Source: Bacteroidota bacterium (GTDB lineage: Bacteria > Bacteroidota > Ignavibacteria > Kapaibacteriales > UBA2268). Taken from it: a DNA stretch of 64,000 bases. The translations under genes were made by a program, and so were the position numbers. Location of the stretch: positions 42,729 to 106,728 of the forward strand of contig SCSM01000024.1 in NCBI GenBank assembly GCA_004322215.1, read 5' to 3'. This document shows positions 46,917 to 55,197 of the stretch, in pieces (within the stretch, counting starts at the first letter, position 1; each line of letters begins with the position of its first letter). Below the pieces are notes generated by a model. That model did no database searches and was not told the origin of the DNA. It was given only the letters and a program-made list of their open reading frames with translations.

Positions 46917-48317
46917 TTATTTGTCCTTAAAATATCTCAGATGTTCAGGGAAAAAGATTCTGTCGAAAATACCGATACTGAGACCGATATAAGGTCTGGA
47001 AAAGCTCATTGGTTTACCGAGTTGTCTCATCATATCCGAGCCGAACCGCCTCACTGTCGAACCGCTTGCATATCCGACAGCTAAACCGAGGTTAATTCCT
47101 TCTGTAACTCTTAAATTCAAACGTCCGCCTAAATGAAAGATTTCCGACGGATAATAATTATATTCAATAAATGGCTCGACAGACAACTCATCCATTATTA
47201 CGGTTTGCCAAATACCCAATCGAAGCGGCAGAATTCCCATTCCCCATTCATCGTTGCCGAGAACTATGAAATTTATAAGTGAAGTCCCTGCATATAGTTT
47301 CCAGTCAAGTAAAGGCAAAGCAACGCTTGCGTTAGCAAGTCGAAGTATGTAACCTGTTAACAGAGTCGAAGAATTATTAGTATTATATATTGATGATGCT
47401 CCCGAATTTAATAATATCATTTGTGTCAATCCGATATCCCATGAAGAATGTTCATGGTCTTTCCATTCCCTGTAAGTCTCGGGGACACGGTTAAGGAAAT
47501 CAAGAACTGAAATTCCAATACCAAAATAAGGAAAGACCGATGTTACTGATTTAATAGTTGAAGAGTTAAATGCAGGGCTCATTTTCACCTGAGGACTGCC
47601 TTTGGGATTTTGCCCTGCAGCTAGTCCGAGATAAGCTCTGACATTTAATCCACCTATTGAACCCACATCAATTGAACCGGCTAAATTCAAATATTGAGAA
47701 GGATACCATCCTATACCGGTATGTGCTGTAATTGCAATATATGGTATTTGTTCTCTCAGGAACCATCTTTTTCTGATGTATAAAGGTGCAATACTTGCAA
47801 GCGCATATTCGGTACGTGCATCGGGCATAATGATTTCCAAGCCGCTCGTTCCGTAAGTCCAATCTTTAGCATCCCTGAACCAGCGTAGCCGCCACTCAAC
47901 AACTCCGAAGCGATACAATCCTCCGCTGAAGATTTTACCCGTACCTCCTGTATAAGATGTTTTCAGGTTTTCGAAATCCGGAAATACCCCAAACATTCCC
48001 ATTCCTGCGGCATAATTGGAACCACTTCCGATTAATCCGACACTTTCGAACAATCCGAGCCGTATGAAATTCGGGTATTCTCGAGTTACAGTACTGTCCC
48101 TTTGAATTAAGTCCCGTTTGGATTCCACGGTCCTCGATGAAGAATAAATAATGCCATTATCCCTGTTCCCCGGTGCATTCTTGTCAATATATGATGTAGT
48201 CGTATCCATTTCCGATATTGTATAAATATCAGTCTCTGTCCTCGAATATGAAATGCATCCCCAAAACTGAGAAGAAACCACTATTGTAAAAAGAAGAAAT
48301 AGTAAATACTTTTTCAT
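46917..48317 (-). CDS. Envelope protein of unknown function, probable outer-membrane barrel
   Basis: A 466-residue exported protein with a signal sequence (MKKYLLFLLFTIVVSSQFWGC); the FWGC end is an imperfect lipobox, so lipidation is uncertain. The mature sequence is rich in Gly and aromatic residues in alternating strands (FIRLGLFESVGLIGSG, YIAITAHTGIGWYPS, SIGGLNVRAYLGLAAG, GINLGLAVGYASGSTVRRFG, RPYIGLSIGIFDRIFFP), as in outer-membrane barrels. No family recognised. It starts a minus-strand pair with the lipoprotein gene downstream. Confidence 0.6.
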   Translation of the reverse strand: MKKYLLFLLFTIVVSSQFWGCISYSRTETDIYTISEMDTTTSYIDKNAPGNRDNGIIYSSSRTVESKRDLIQRDSTVTREYPNFIRLGLFESVGLIGSGSNYAAGMGMFGVFPDFENLKTSYTGGTGKIFSGGLYRFGVVEWRLRWFRDAKDWTYGTSGLEIIMPDARTEYALASIAPLYIRKRWFLREQIPYIAITAHTGIGWYPSQYLNLAGSIDVGSIGGLNVRAYLGLAAGQNPKGSPQVKMSPAFNSSTIKSVTSVFPYFGIGISVLDFLNRVPETYREWKDHEHSSWDIGLTQMILLNSGASSIYNTNNSSTLLTGYILRLANASVALPLLDWKLYAGTSLINFIVLGNDEWGMGILPLRLGIWQTVIMDELSVEPFIEYNYYPSEIFHLGGRLNLRVTEGINLGLAVGYASGSTVRRFGSDMMRQLGKPMSFSRPYIGLSIGIFDRIFFPEHLRYFKDK

Positions 48318-48374
48318 AATGCATCTTTATTATTATTTATAAAATCTTTTTCAAATCTAATTTCTATGCTAATG

Positions 48375-48875
48375 TTTCACAGAGTATATTAGAGAATGAA
48401 ACGTCTTATGACATCTTTCAAACTTTTAACATTGAAATTTATCAATAATCCAATTTGGCACTTTGTCAACCTTAGATATGTTAACATTTGTGCCACATGA
48501 ATATCATTTATTGCATCAATAGATTTAATCTCAATAACAACTTTGTTATCCGCAACTAAATCTGCCCGATAGCCACGTTCAAGTTTAATCTCTTTATATA
48601 CTAATGGAATTTCTTTTTGTTTACTAACAGAAAAACCTTCTTTTGTTAATTCATAAAACAAGCACTCTTCATAAGCAGATTCAAGCAATCCAGGACCTAA
48701 TACTGAATGGACCTGAAAAGCGAATCCCAATATTTTCTCCGTTAACTTATTTATATCCATTTTTAAAATTAAATTTGATTTTAATCTCCGTGAAACTCTG
48801 TGATTTACTCTGTGAAACTCTGTGATACAACAATAATTTTTATTGAACAAGGCTTATACTTATATTTCACAGAGT
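48375..48875. repeat. Direct and internal repeats framing the GxxExxY gene
   Basis: The 11-mer TTTCACAGAGT occurs at 48375-48385, immediately past the 3' end of the GxxExxY gene, and again at 48865-48875. Between the gene start and the second copy lie two inverted copies GTGAAACTCTGTGA at 48790-48803 and 48812-48825 (22-base period). The ~500-base interval with the gene thus looks like a discrete cassette. The track's longer ORF start (48850) reads through these repeats and is rejected. Confidence 0.6.
48389..48760 (-). CDS. GxxExxY protein
   Basis: A 123-residue protein of the GxxExxY family, named after the motif seen here as GPGLLESAYEECL. The second conserved segment (GYRADLVADNKVVIEIKSID) has a PD-(D/E)xK-like D-x(n)-ExK arrangement and is followed by IHVAQMLTYLRLTKCQIGLLINF, so a nuclease-like fold is plausible but unproven. 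ATG 48760 (MDINKLTEKI) is preferred over the track's 48850, whose added residues (HRVNHRVSRR) are translated repeat sequence. Family members are short, scattered and often next to CACAGAG-type repeats. It separates two unrelated envelope and metabolic genes. Confidence 0.8.
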   Translation of the reverse strand: MDINKLTEKILGFAFQVHSVLGPGLLESAYEECLFYELTKEGFSVSKQKEIPLVYKEIKLERGYRADLVADNKVVIEIKSIDAINDIHVAQMLTYLRLTKCQIGLLINFNVKSLKDVIRRFIL

Positions 48876-48909
48876 CCCTAAGAGTTTCCCATAGGGTCTC
48901 ACGAGATTA

Positions 48910-49569
48910 TTATTCTACACTTACATCTAATGAAACGAATCCCTTCAATTCAGCATGTAACTTATCCCCATTCTTGATTTCACCTACTCCTTCAGGTGTA
49001 CCTGTAAAAATACAATCTCCCTCGCGCAATCCGAAAATTCCGGATAAATAGGAAATCAATACGGCAACGCTTCTCTCCATCTCTCTTGTATTTGTTTGCT
49101 GTCTCAATTCACCGTTTATTTTCAATTCTACATCAAAAACCGGAATATTATTTTCAAATTGAGATGCTGGAACAATCTTTGATATAGGTGCTGATGTCCT
49201 GAATCCCTTTGCCACTGCCCAGGGATGACCGTTTGTCTTTGCCTTGTTTTGTATATCACGCAATGTTATATCCAAGCCGACTGCATAACCGGCAATATAA
49301 TTTATTGCATCACTGGCACTCACATTATCACAATCCTTCCCAATAATAACTACCAACTCAACTTCGTGATGAGGCAAATTAGAAATCTCAGGTAATATTA
49401 CTTTTCCACCGTCAGGTGTATATGCATTCGGTGGTTTAAGAAAAATAATCGGGTCTTTTGGTACTTCTGAACCCATTTCTTTAGCATGTTTTGAATAATT
49501 CTGTCCGACACAAAACATTGTGCCGACCTTCATTTTTCTTCCGTCTGAAAATTCGTAATCCATAATCAT
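48910..49569 (-). CDS. Fumarylacetoacetase-family hydrolase
   Basis: A FAH-superfamily protein of 219 residues, the single-domain type that includes acylpyruvases and oxaloacetate decarboxylases. Motifs: CVGQNYSKHAKEMG, PIIFLKPPNAY, the metal-binding HHEVELVVIIGKD, YAVGLDITLRDIQNKAK, and the C-terminal GDCIFTGTPEGVGEIKNGD. The two Glu of HHEVELV and a downstream Asp bind Mg2+ in this family. The substrate is uncertain. It overlaps the PBP1A stop by one base (TAATG), so it is translationally coupled to the cell-wall gene, with no evident functional link. Confidence 0.85.
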   Translation of the reverse strand: MIMDYEFSDGRKMKVGTMFCVGQNYSKHAKEMGSEVPKDPIIFLKPPNAYTPDGGKVILPEISNLPHHEVELVVIIGKDCDNVSASDAINYIAGYAVGLDITLRDIQNKAKTNGHPWAVAKGFRTSAPISKIVPASQFENNIPVFDVELKINGELRQQTNTREMERSVAVLISYLSGIFGLREGDCIFTGTPEGVGEIKNGDKLHAELKGFVSLDVSVE

Positions 49570-51821
49570 TAATGTATCATTTGCTTGTTAATCTTTAAAC
49601 TATCCTTCTGTTTCGGCAACATAGGGAAAATTATTTTCGGTTTATTCACTTTTGTTCCGGTGTCCTGTGGCGGACCTTCAGGTTGTCTCTCTGCATCGAA
49701 ATTTTCCGGACTCGGTGTAATCTGAATATTCACAGGAGCTGCCAAATCGGTTGAATCTCTTGTATAACTGAATTCTTTCTGCTTGTAGGGCAGCTTCGGG
49801 TCATTATAAATTTTATTCATAAGGATTCCGAATATCGGAGCCGCAGCATTAGATGCATAGCCATACCCTTCTGTGAATGTTACTCTCTGGTCATCGAATC
49901 CTACCCATATAGCACAAACCAACTGAGGTGTGAATCCTACAAACCACGCATCGGCAAAATCGTTTGTCGTCCCGGTCTTTCCTGCTGCAGCTACATTTTT
50001 GAAGTATTGCCTTATTTTAGAACCTGTGCCATAATTGACAACTGCTTCCATCATATATGTCATCTGATTCGAAATCCTTTTATCCAGTACATCTGTTGCA
50101 TCTCTCGTTTTTCCCCGTTGCTGAACTACATTCCCAAAATGGTCTTCCACTTTAGTAAGGAAATATGGTTTTACGTGAATACCCTGATTCGCAAATGTTG
50201 AAAAGGCGGATGCCATCTCGAGGGGTGAAACTTCACCTGCACCACCGAGTGATAATGCAGGCAATGGATACAAATCAGACTCGATTCCCATCCTATGTGC
50301 AAGATTCACAACCTGTTCGGGATTCGTTACCTGAGTAATCAATCTCGCCGAGACAGTATTGATTGAAGCAGCAAGTGCCTGGTACAATGTTGTCGTCTCT
50401 CCCGGTTCGCAATGCCCTGTTCCTCTCGGTTCCCATACCTCCTTTGTTTCGGGATTTGTATATGTGTAAGGACCACATTCTATTACACTCTGGGGATTCA
50501 TCCCCATACCAAGCGATGAAGCATACACAAACGGCTTAAATGACGAACCCGGCTGCCTCCTGATTTGTGTAACGTGATTCAGCGAATATTTCGCATCTGC
50601 GTGCTCCTTCATAAATTTTGATGATGCTCCTACCATACCGAGAATTGCTCCTGTTATTGGGTCTAACACAACTACACCGCATTGCAGTGTTGTCGCAGAA
50701 TTTTTTACAGAATCAATAAATCTTCGGTTATTCTTTAATGAATTTGCAATTTCACTTTTCTTGCTTTCGTTTGCTGCAATATAATCAGGGCGGTTCCTGA
50801 TTGCCTTGTTTATCAAATCATTAAGCAAAGTTTTATGCCCTCCCCATGACCATGACCTGTTGAAGATTTGCTGGTATTTTGTCAGGTGTTCTTCTACTGC
50901 TTCTTTTGCATACCTTTGAATCCTTGAATCGAGAGTTGTGTAAACGACTAATCCGTCCCTGTACAAATCATAACCCTGAATGCTGTTTTCCTTACTAAGT
51001 TTTTGACGTATCATCTCCACGAAATGCGGAGCAAGCTCTGCAGTCCAGAATCTTTTATCTTTGCCCATTGCGAGATTAAGTGGCTCTTCCGCAGATTTAA
51101 CATATTCGTCATCCGAAAGAAATTTCTCATCTCTCATTAACGATAGTACAAGATTTCGCCTCGTTATTGCTCTCTCATAATTAACTATTCCGTTATACCT
51201 TTCAGGTGCTTTGAGCAATCCGACAAGAAATGCACATTCGGATGTTGTCAGTTCGTGAGGTGATTTATTGAAATATACCCTGGATGCAACCTGTATTCCA
51301 TAAGCCCCTCTTCCGAAAGCAACTGTGTTGATATACATTTCCAAAATCTCATTTTTGGTATATCTCTTTTCAATTTGTATGGCTGTAAATGCTTCGCGGA
51401 TTTTTCTTTTTAGTGAGTTCTCGGGTGTGAAATAAAGGTTCCTTGCTAATTGCATCGTAATTGTCGAAGCTCCTTCCTTCGTTCTGAAAGCAAGTGTATT
51501 TTTTATTGCTGCCTTAAAAATTCTTGTTGCGTGAACTCCCCAATGCTCCATGAATTTTCTGTCTTCGACAGCAATAAGTGCATTAATGAAATCGGGTGGG
51601 ATACTGTCGAACGGCAACGATACCCGTCTCTCTATATAAAAATGGTCGAGCAGTTCTCCATCGGCACTGAATATCTGAGTGGCAAAATTCTGCTTCGGAT
51701 TCTCTAATTGGTCAATCGATGGCAATCCATACGAGACTACACTCACAACATATATAGCAGTAATTAAAAGTACTGCAAAAAAAACTATCAATAATATTAT
51801 AAAAAATTTTTTTGGTGTCAT
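49569..51821 (-). CDS. Class A penicillin-binding protein (PBP1A-like)
   Basis: A bifunctional peptidoglycan synthase. After one N-terminal transmembrane helix (FFIILLIVFFAVLLITAIYVV), the glycosyltransferase-51 domain has the catalytic Glu in IAVEDRKFMEHWG and later IREAFTAIQIEKRYTKNEILEMYINTVAFG. The transpeptidase domain shows SSFK in RRQPGSSFKPFVYA, SIN in AASINTVSARL, and KTGT in AAGKTGTTNDFADAWFVGFTP. The C-terminal tail is Pro-rich. At 750 residues the size is normal. It is followed directly by the FAH-family gene and lies downstream of the PorE-like gene with a hairpin in between. Confidence 0.93.
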   Translation of the reverse strand: MTPKKFFIILLIVFFAVLLITAIYVVSVVSYGLPSIDQLENPKQNFATQIFSADGELLDHFYIERRVSLPFDSIPPDFINALIAVEDRKFMEHWGVHATRIFKAAIKNTLAFRTKEGASTITMQLARNLYFTPENSLKRKIREAFTAIQIEKRYTKNEILEMYINTVAFGRGAYGIQVASRVYFNKSPHELTTSECAFLVGLLKAPERYNGIVNYERAITRRNLVLSLMRDEKFLSDDEYVKSAEEPLNLAMGKDKRFWTAELAPHFVEMIRQKLSKENSIQGYDLYRDGLVVYTTLDSRIQRYAKEAVEEHLTKYQQIFNRSWSWGGHKTLLNDLINKAIRNRPDYIAANESKKSEIANSLKNNRRFIDSVKNSATTLQCGVVVLDPITGAILGMVGASSKFMKEHADAKYSLNHVTQIRRQPGSSFKPFVYASSLGMGMNPQSVIECGPYTYTNPETKEVWEPRGTGHCEPGETTTLYQALAASINTVSARLITQVTNPEQVVNLAHRMGIESDLYPLPALSLGGAGEVSPLEMASAFSTFANQGIHVKPYFLTKVEDHFGNVVQQRGKTRDATDVLDKRISNQMTYMMEAVVNYGTGSKIRQYFKNVAAAGKTGTTNDFADAWFVGFTPQLVCAIWVGFDDQRVTFTEGYGYASNAAAPIFGILMNKIYNDPKLPYKQKEFSYTRDSTDLAAPVNIQITPSPENFDAERQPEGPPQDTGTKVNKPKIIFPMLPKQKDSLKINKQMIH

Positions 51822-51863
51822 AATTCTAAATTAATTTCATTTTCATACTGTTAAATCAGGATA

Positions 51864-51879
51864 CCCCTCTCAAGAGGGG
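51864..51879. terminator. Hairpin between the PorE-like and PBP1A genes
   Basis: CCCCTCT-ca-AGAGGGG forms a 7-bp G/C stem with a two-base loop, 14 bases after the PorE-like stop (minus strand). There is no T-tract on the minus strand, so it may be an attenuator, a 3'-end stabiliser or a copy of a dispersed hairpin repeat. Confidence 0.45.
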
Positions 51880-51892
51880 ATTTATTAATATT

Positions 51893-53662
51893 CTAACTCT
51901 TATTCACTCTCACAAGTTCCACTCTCCTGCATCTTTTTCGCCACATCTTTATATCTTCATCGGGACGTTGAGGCAACGGCTCAAGCTCTCCTGCTGACTT
52001 TCCTTCAAGTAGTTTTGCCGGAACTCCGCGTTTGACAAGCTGCGATATTATAAAATCAACTCTCCTTTGCCCAAGCTGTTTGTTGTATTCCTCAGTGCCA
52101 ACATCATCCGTATGACCATAAAAAATAATTTTCTCAAGATAATCCTTCCCTTTTATAATATTCTCAGCCAATATATCTATTGATGTTTCCCATGTCATCG
52201 AAGTTTCTACTCCATTGCTGTCGATAGTGTACCGGTAAGGATTCATATACTCATCAGTCGGGAAATTTATTCTCAATGTCAAATTCTCAGGAATGTATAT
52301 ATCTTTTTCTATATAGGTCAACGTATCTGTCGGCTCCACCCTCATCGAAAATGCGTCGAAGAACAAATCCCTCGCCTGTGCTACAATTTCATATTCCTTA
52401 TTCTTTTCGAGCTTGACCTTATAATCACCCTGCTTGTCAGATGTAGTTTCGGTGTATAATTTTTTTTCGGGCATTTGCTTCACAGTTATCTCAGCATCAG
52501 GTACCGGTTCTTTCGTCGTTGCATTAAACACTGTACCTTCGAGTGTATATGTAGGAGTAACCTGAGGCACTTCCGGCTCCTTCTCAATTTTCTTTATTTT
52601 TTGTGCTATTTTCTTTGGAACTATATTTTTGATTCGGACATAAATATCGAACCCACCCTGCATCATCACCAAACCACCTTCACCCGCCTTCTGATTCGAT
52701 GAATAATACAACAGTGAATCGGTATCAATCGGACTCGTCGGGAACAATTCATCGGCACTCGTATTTAGCGGTGGTCTCAAATTCTCTGCCATTGAAAACA
52801 AATTTTTCTCTCTTAATGACTGCAAATCACCCCTTTTAGCATAATTCCAAAACTCAGGCGATATCTGTGAAACAAATATATCATAGCCGCCTACAGTTTC
52901 AGGACCGGATGATGAAAAGTAAAGTTCCTTTCCGTTTTTCGATACGAAAGGTGTCAGTTCATCGCACTGGCTGTTAATCATATCGCCGCAATTTATCGGT
53001 TCGCTCCAGCTTCCGTCCGTCATTTTCACAGAATAGAACAAATCATGTCCTGTTGTACTCATATTAATGTCAGATGAGTAAAAAAGCACATTGCCGTCAG
53101 GTGAGAGAGCTGGCTGTGATTCCCATGAATAGTTTGTTTTGTTAATTGTTTCACCTGCAGATTTCATTCCTGTAACCAAATTACCCTTGAATTTTCCGAA
53201 ATAAATGTTAGAATTTCCAACTATATCTTCGGATTGTTGACCTGAAAATGCAACATCCTCTCCATTAAACGAGAACGCACCGTAACTGCCTTCAATCGGT
53301 AATCCAATACCCGATTCCATTGTCCCTTTGTCGGGGTTTACCATTCGGACTAACATTGCCTTCTGTTGATTGCCATCCGAATAAGTCAGTGCTGCCCTGT
53401 TATTTGAATAAAAAGAGAGCGCCCATTCATCGTTCGGTGTGTTGATTTGTTTCACCTGTTCGAATGACCAATACCAGTCCAGCTTTTTAACGTTTTCATT
53501 GCTTGTGTCGTATGGTGTTCCGCTCCAATCCCTGTGCTGACAGTTCTGTTGGGGAGGTGGAGGACAAAAAAGCTGTTTCGGTTCGGTTCGCCACAAGGCA
53601 CATCCCGACAAAAAAGCAATTGTCAAAAACAAAAGTAAGCGATTGAATTTAATAACAGTCAT
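51893..53662 (-). CDS. PorE-like OmpA-family lipoprotein (PD40 propeller, CarboxypepD-reg, OmpA)
   Basis: A 589-residue lipoprotein (lipobox LSGC, Cys 21). Order: a PD40/WD40-type propeller (about 60-300; QPALSPDGNVLFYSSD, ELTPFVSKNGKELYFSSSG), a carboxypeptidase-regulatory-like domain (about 375-455; LEGTVFNATTKEPVPDAEITV), and a C-terminal OmpA domain that binds peptidoglycan (IIFYGHTDDVGTEEYNKQLGQRRVDF, RRVELVRV). This resembles PorE, the T9SS component anchoring the machine to peptidoglycan, although the N-terminal TPR of PorE is absent. It fits the presence of T9SS cargo genes in the window. Other OmpA/PD40 proteins of unrelated function are possible. Confidence 0.75.
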   Translation of the reverse strand: MTVIKFNRLLLFLTIAFLSGCALWRTEPKQLFCPPPPQQNCQHRDWSGTPYDTSNENVKKLDWYWSFEQVKQINTPNDEWALSFYSNNRAALTYSDGNQQKAMLVRMVNPDKGTMESGIGLPIEGSYGAFSFNGEDVAFSGQQSEDIVGNSNIYFGKFKGNLVTGMKSAGETINKTNYSWESQPALSPDGNVLFYSSDINMSTTGHDLFYSVKMTDGSWSEPINCGDMINSQCDELTPFVSKNGKELYFSSSGPETVGGYDIFVSQISPEFWNYAKRGDLQSLREKNLFSMAENLRPPLNTSADELFPTSPIDTDSLLYYSSNQKAGEGGLVMMQGGFDIYVRIKNIVPKKIAQKIKKIEKEPEVPQVTPTYTLEGTVFNATTKEPVPDAEITVKQMPEKKLYTETTSDKQGDYKVKLEKNKEYEIVAQARDLFFDAFSMRVEPTDTLTYIEKDIYIPENLTLRINFPTDEYMNPYRYTIDSNGVETSMTWETSIDILAENIIKGKDYLEKIIFYGHTDDVGTEEYNKQLGQRRVDFIISQLVKRGVPAKLLEGKSAGELEPLPQRPDEDIKMWRKRCRRVELVRVNKS

Positions 53663-53783
53663 ATTTACCAGCCAATCAATATAAATTGCTCATAATAACC
53701 TGAACTGCAATTTATACAATTTTTAAGATTATGAAAAATGCAATTATTAATTGCTTTAATTTATCGGGAAAATTTGAAGTACT

Positions 53784-53924
53784 TTAAAACCCCACATTCA
53801 ACTTCACCGCCTCTTTCAATATCCTCAAATATTGTTCCTTTGGGATTTCCACTGCTCCGAGTGACTCGGTAAATTCATTAATAAATTGTGTGTCGGGAAG
53901 AATAAAACCTATTCGATTTGTTTG
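53784..53924 (-). pseudogene. Fragment duplicating the 3' end of aat
   Basis: The minus strand encodes an open fragment, GFILPDTQFINEFTESLGAV then EIPKEQYLRILKEAVKLNVGF, ending at a TAA (53786-53784). It is homologous to the C-terminus of the intact aat gene about 0.8 kb away (GFILLDTQFINEFTESLGAV, EIPKVQYLNILKIAVKLPVRF). The fragment has no start codon of its own and no upstream part of the gene. The 65-bp core (53845-53909) is almost identical to the intact gene, while the last ~60 bp differ clearly, and the fragment looks the more family-like of the two at the extreme C-terminus. Confidence 0.72.
53845..53909. repeat. 65-bp direct repeat (left copy) flanking the PIN/antitoxin cassette
   Basis: Matches 54665-54729 with two mismatches over 65 bases. 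Both copies belong to aat-derived sequence and have the same orientation. The toxin-antitoxin genes lie entirely between them. Confidence 0.8.
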
Positions 53925-53946
53925 TTTAGAAATATAGATGATTAAG

Positions 53947-54132
53947 CTATGATGCCCTTGATTTATAAGAGTGTATTTTTTCCTGTTGCTCTAATAAATT
54001 TGTCCATTTAGCTTTTATTTCATCAAATTCTGATTGTTTAAAGTTCGGGTCTGTTCTTTGACGATACATAGCATCACGAATGTCTCGAACCATTTGGACA
54101 GCATCGAAATATTTTTCATTTTTATTTTTCAT
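53947..54132 (-). CDS. Probable antitoxin partner of the PIN-domain toxin
   Basis: A 61-residue charged helical protein (FDAVQMVRDIRDAMYRQRTD then FKQSEFDEIKAKWTNLLEQQ). Its size and the opening FDAVxMxRxIRD pattern match small antitoxins encoded next to PIN-domain toxins in Bacteroidetes and Chlorobi. It overlaps the end of the PIN gene by 11 bases (ATG at 54132), a typical toxin-antitoxin arrangement with toxin first. No DNA-binding domain is evident. Intact frame. Confidence 0.62.
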   Translation of the reverse strand: MKNKNEKYFDAVQMVRDIRDAMYRQRTDPNFKQSEFDEIKAKWTNLLEQQEKIHSYKSRAS

Positions 54133-54573
54133 TTGTAATGTCCCTCGGACTTCTTATTTCCAAAATTTTATATCCATATTTTAAATTTATAGAATTATAT
54201 AACCTTATTTTATTGTAATTAACAATATGTTTGAAATTCCAACTTACAAGCAAAACAACTTGTTGAATAGTTGCTATTGCAATATGTTGAGTATCTGCAA
54301 AAGAAGACTCACCAACAATTTTTGCATTTAAGTAATAACTTGATAATTTTTCGGCTTCTTCAGTCAGTTTTACAACATTAAAATTTGATTGAGGAATTGT
54401 TAATAATATTTCTTTAATATGTTCAGGTGCGAATTTCAACTCGAATTCAGTAACTTCAGAAATTATAGCTTTATTTTTCCTATTACAAAATCATTAATAA
54501 GTATATTTGACCAAATTTCAAATTCAGGGTCATAACATCCTCCAAATACTGAAGTATCAACATATATTCTCAT
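54122..54573 (-). pseudogene. PIN-domain (VapC-like) toxin gene with a one-base frameshift
   Basis: The ORF track shows only the downstream part (54122-54439, TTG start). The true start is ATG 54573: MRIYVDTSVFGGCYDPEFE, the classic PIN opening with the first catalytic Asp, followed by IWSNILINDFVIGK. In the five-A run near 54470-54475 the frame shifts; restoring one A joins it to KAIISEVTEFELKFAPEH and the remaining domain with the acidic ESSFADTQHIAIATI (further catalytic Asp) and WNFKHI. A homopolymer sequencing error is as likely as a real mutation. PIN toxins are ribonucleases acting on tRNA or other RNA. It overlaps the antitoxin gene downstream. Confidence 0.75.
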
Positions 54574-54603
54574 GTTTTTATCCTAAATTATATAAACCAA
54601 ATC

Positions 54604-55197
54604 TCAAAACCTCACAGGCAGTTTCACTGCAATCTTCAATATATTCAAATACTGTACCTTAGGTATTTCCACTGCTCCGAGTGACTCAGTAAATTCATTA
54701 ATAAATTGTGTGTCGAGAAGAATAAAACCATTTTCAATTAAATGTTCAGCTAAATGATAGAATGCGGCTTTCGAAGAGTTGCTGACTATTGAAAACATTG
54801 ACTCTCCGAAAAAAGCACCTCCAAGAACCACTCCATATAGTCCACCGACAAGCGAGCCTTCCTTGTAAGTTTCAACAGAATGTGCATAACCGAATGAGTG
54901 AAGAATTGTATATGAATCAATAATCTCCTGCGAAATCCATGTGTCATCTCGTTGACTGCACGCTTCTATTACCTGCCGGAATGTAGTGTCAATCCGAAAT
55001 TCAAATCCTTCTTTCTTTATTGATTGGCGGACAGAACGTGGCATTTTTATTCTATCAAGTGGAATGATTGCTCTCGGGTCGGGAGAATGCCAAAGAATAA
55101 CGCTCTCTTTGCTTTCTGCCATAGGAAAATACCCGCTTGCATAAGCATTCAGCAGGTATTGCGGCTCAATAATCGTTCTTTGTGTGTCTTCTCTCAT
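54604..55197 (-). CDS. aat: Leucyl/phenylalanyl-tRNA--protein transferase
   Basis: Aat attaches Leu or Phe to N-terminal Arg/Lys of proteins, marking them for ClpAP degradation (N-degron pathway). The 197-residue product has GYFPMAESKESVILWHSPDP, RIKMPRSVRQSIKKEGF, TWISQEIIDSYTILHSFGYAHSVE, GGLYGVVLGGAFFGESMFS and the terminal LLDTQFINEFTESLGAVEIP, all conserved. Start ATG 55197 overlaps the stop of the upstream WD40 gene (ATGA). The final ~18 residues (KVQYLNILKIAVKLPVRF) are less family-like than the detached fragment at 53784-53924, suggesting that the 3' end was replaced. Confidence 0.92.
   Translation of the reverse strand: MREDTQRTIIEPQYLLNAYASGYFPMAESKESVILWHSPDPRAIIPLDRIKMPRSVRQSIKKEGFEFRIDTTFRQVIEACSQRDDTWISQEIIDSYTILHSFGYAHSVETYKEGSLVGGLYGVVLGGAFFGESMFSIVSNSSKAAFYHLAEHLIENGFILLDTQFINEFTESLGAVEIPKVQYLNILKIAVKLPVRF
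54665..54729. repeat. 65-bp direct repeat (right copy) inside the 3' end of aat
   Basis: The right-hand member of the pair that brackets the PIN/antitoxin module; two mismatches to 53845-53909. It encodes the conserved IINEFTESLGAVEI region of Aat. Confidence 0.8.

Noticed and set aside
48790-48825. CRISPR-like short repeats
   Set aside because: Only two copies with an 8-base gap; no spacers of normal length and no cas genes.
48761-48850. N-terminal extension of the GxxExxY ORF in the track
   Set aside because: It is translated repeat sequence (HRVNHRVSRR); the family starts near MDINKLTEKI at 48760.
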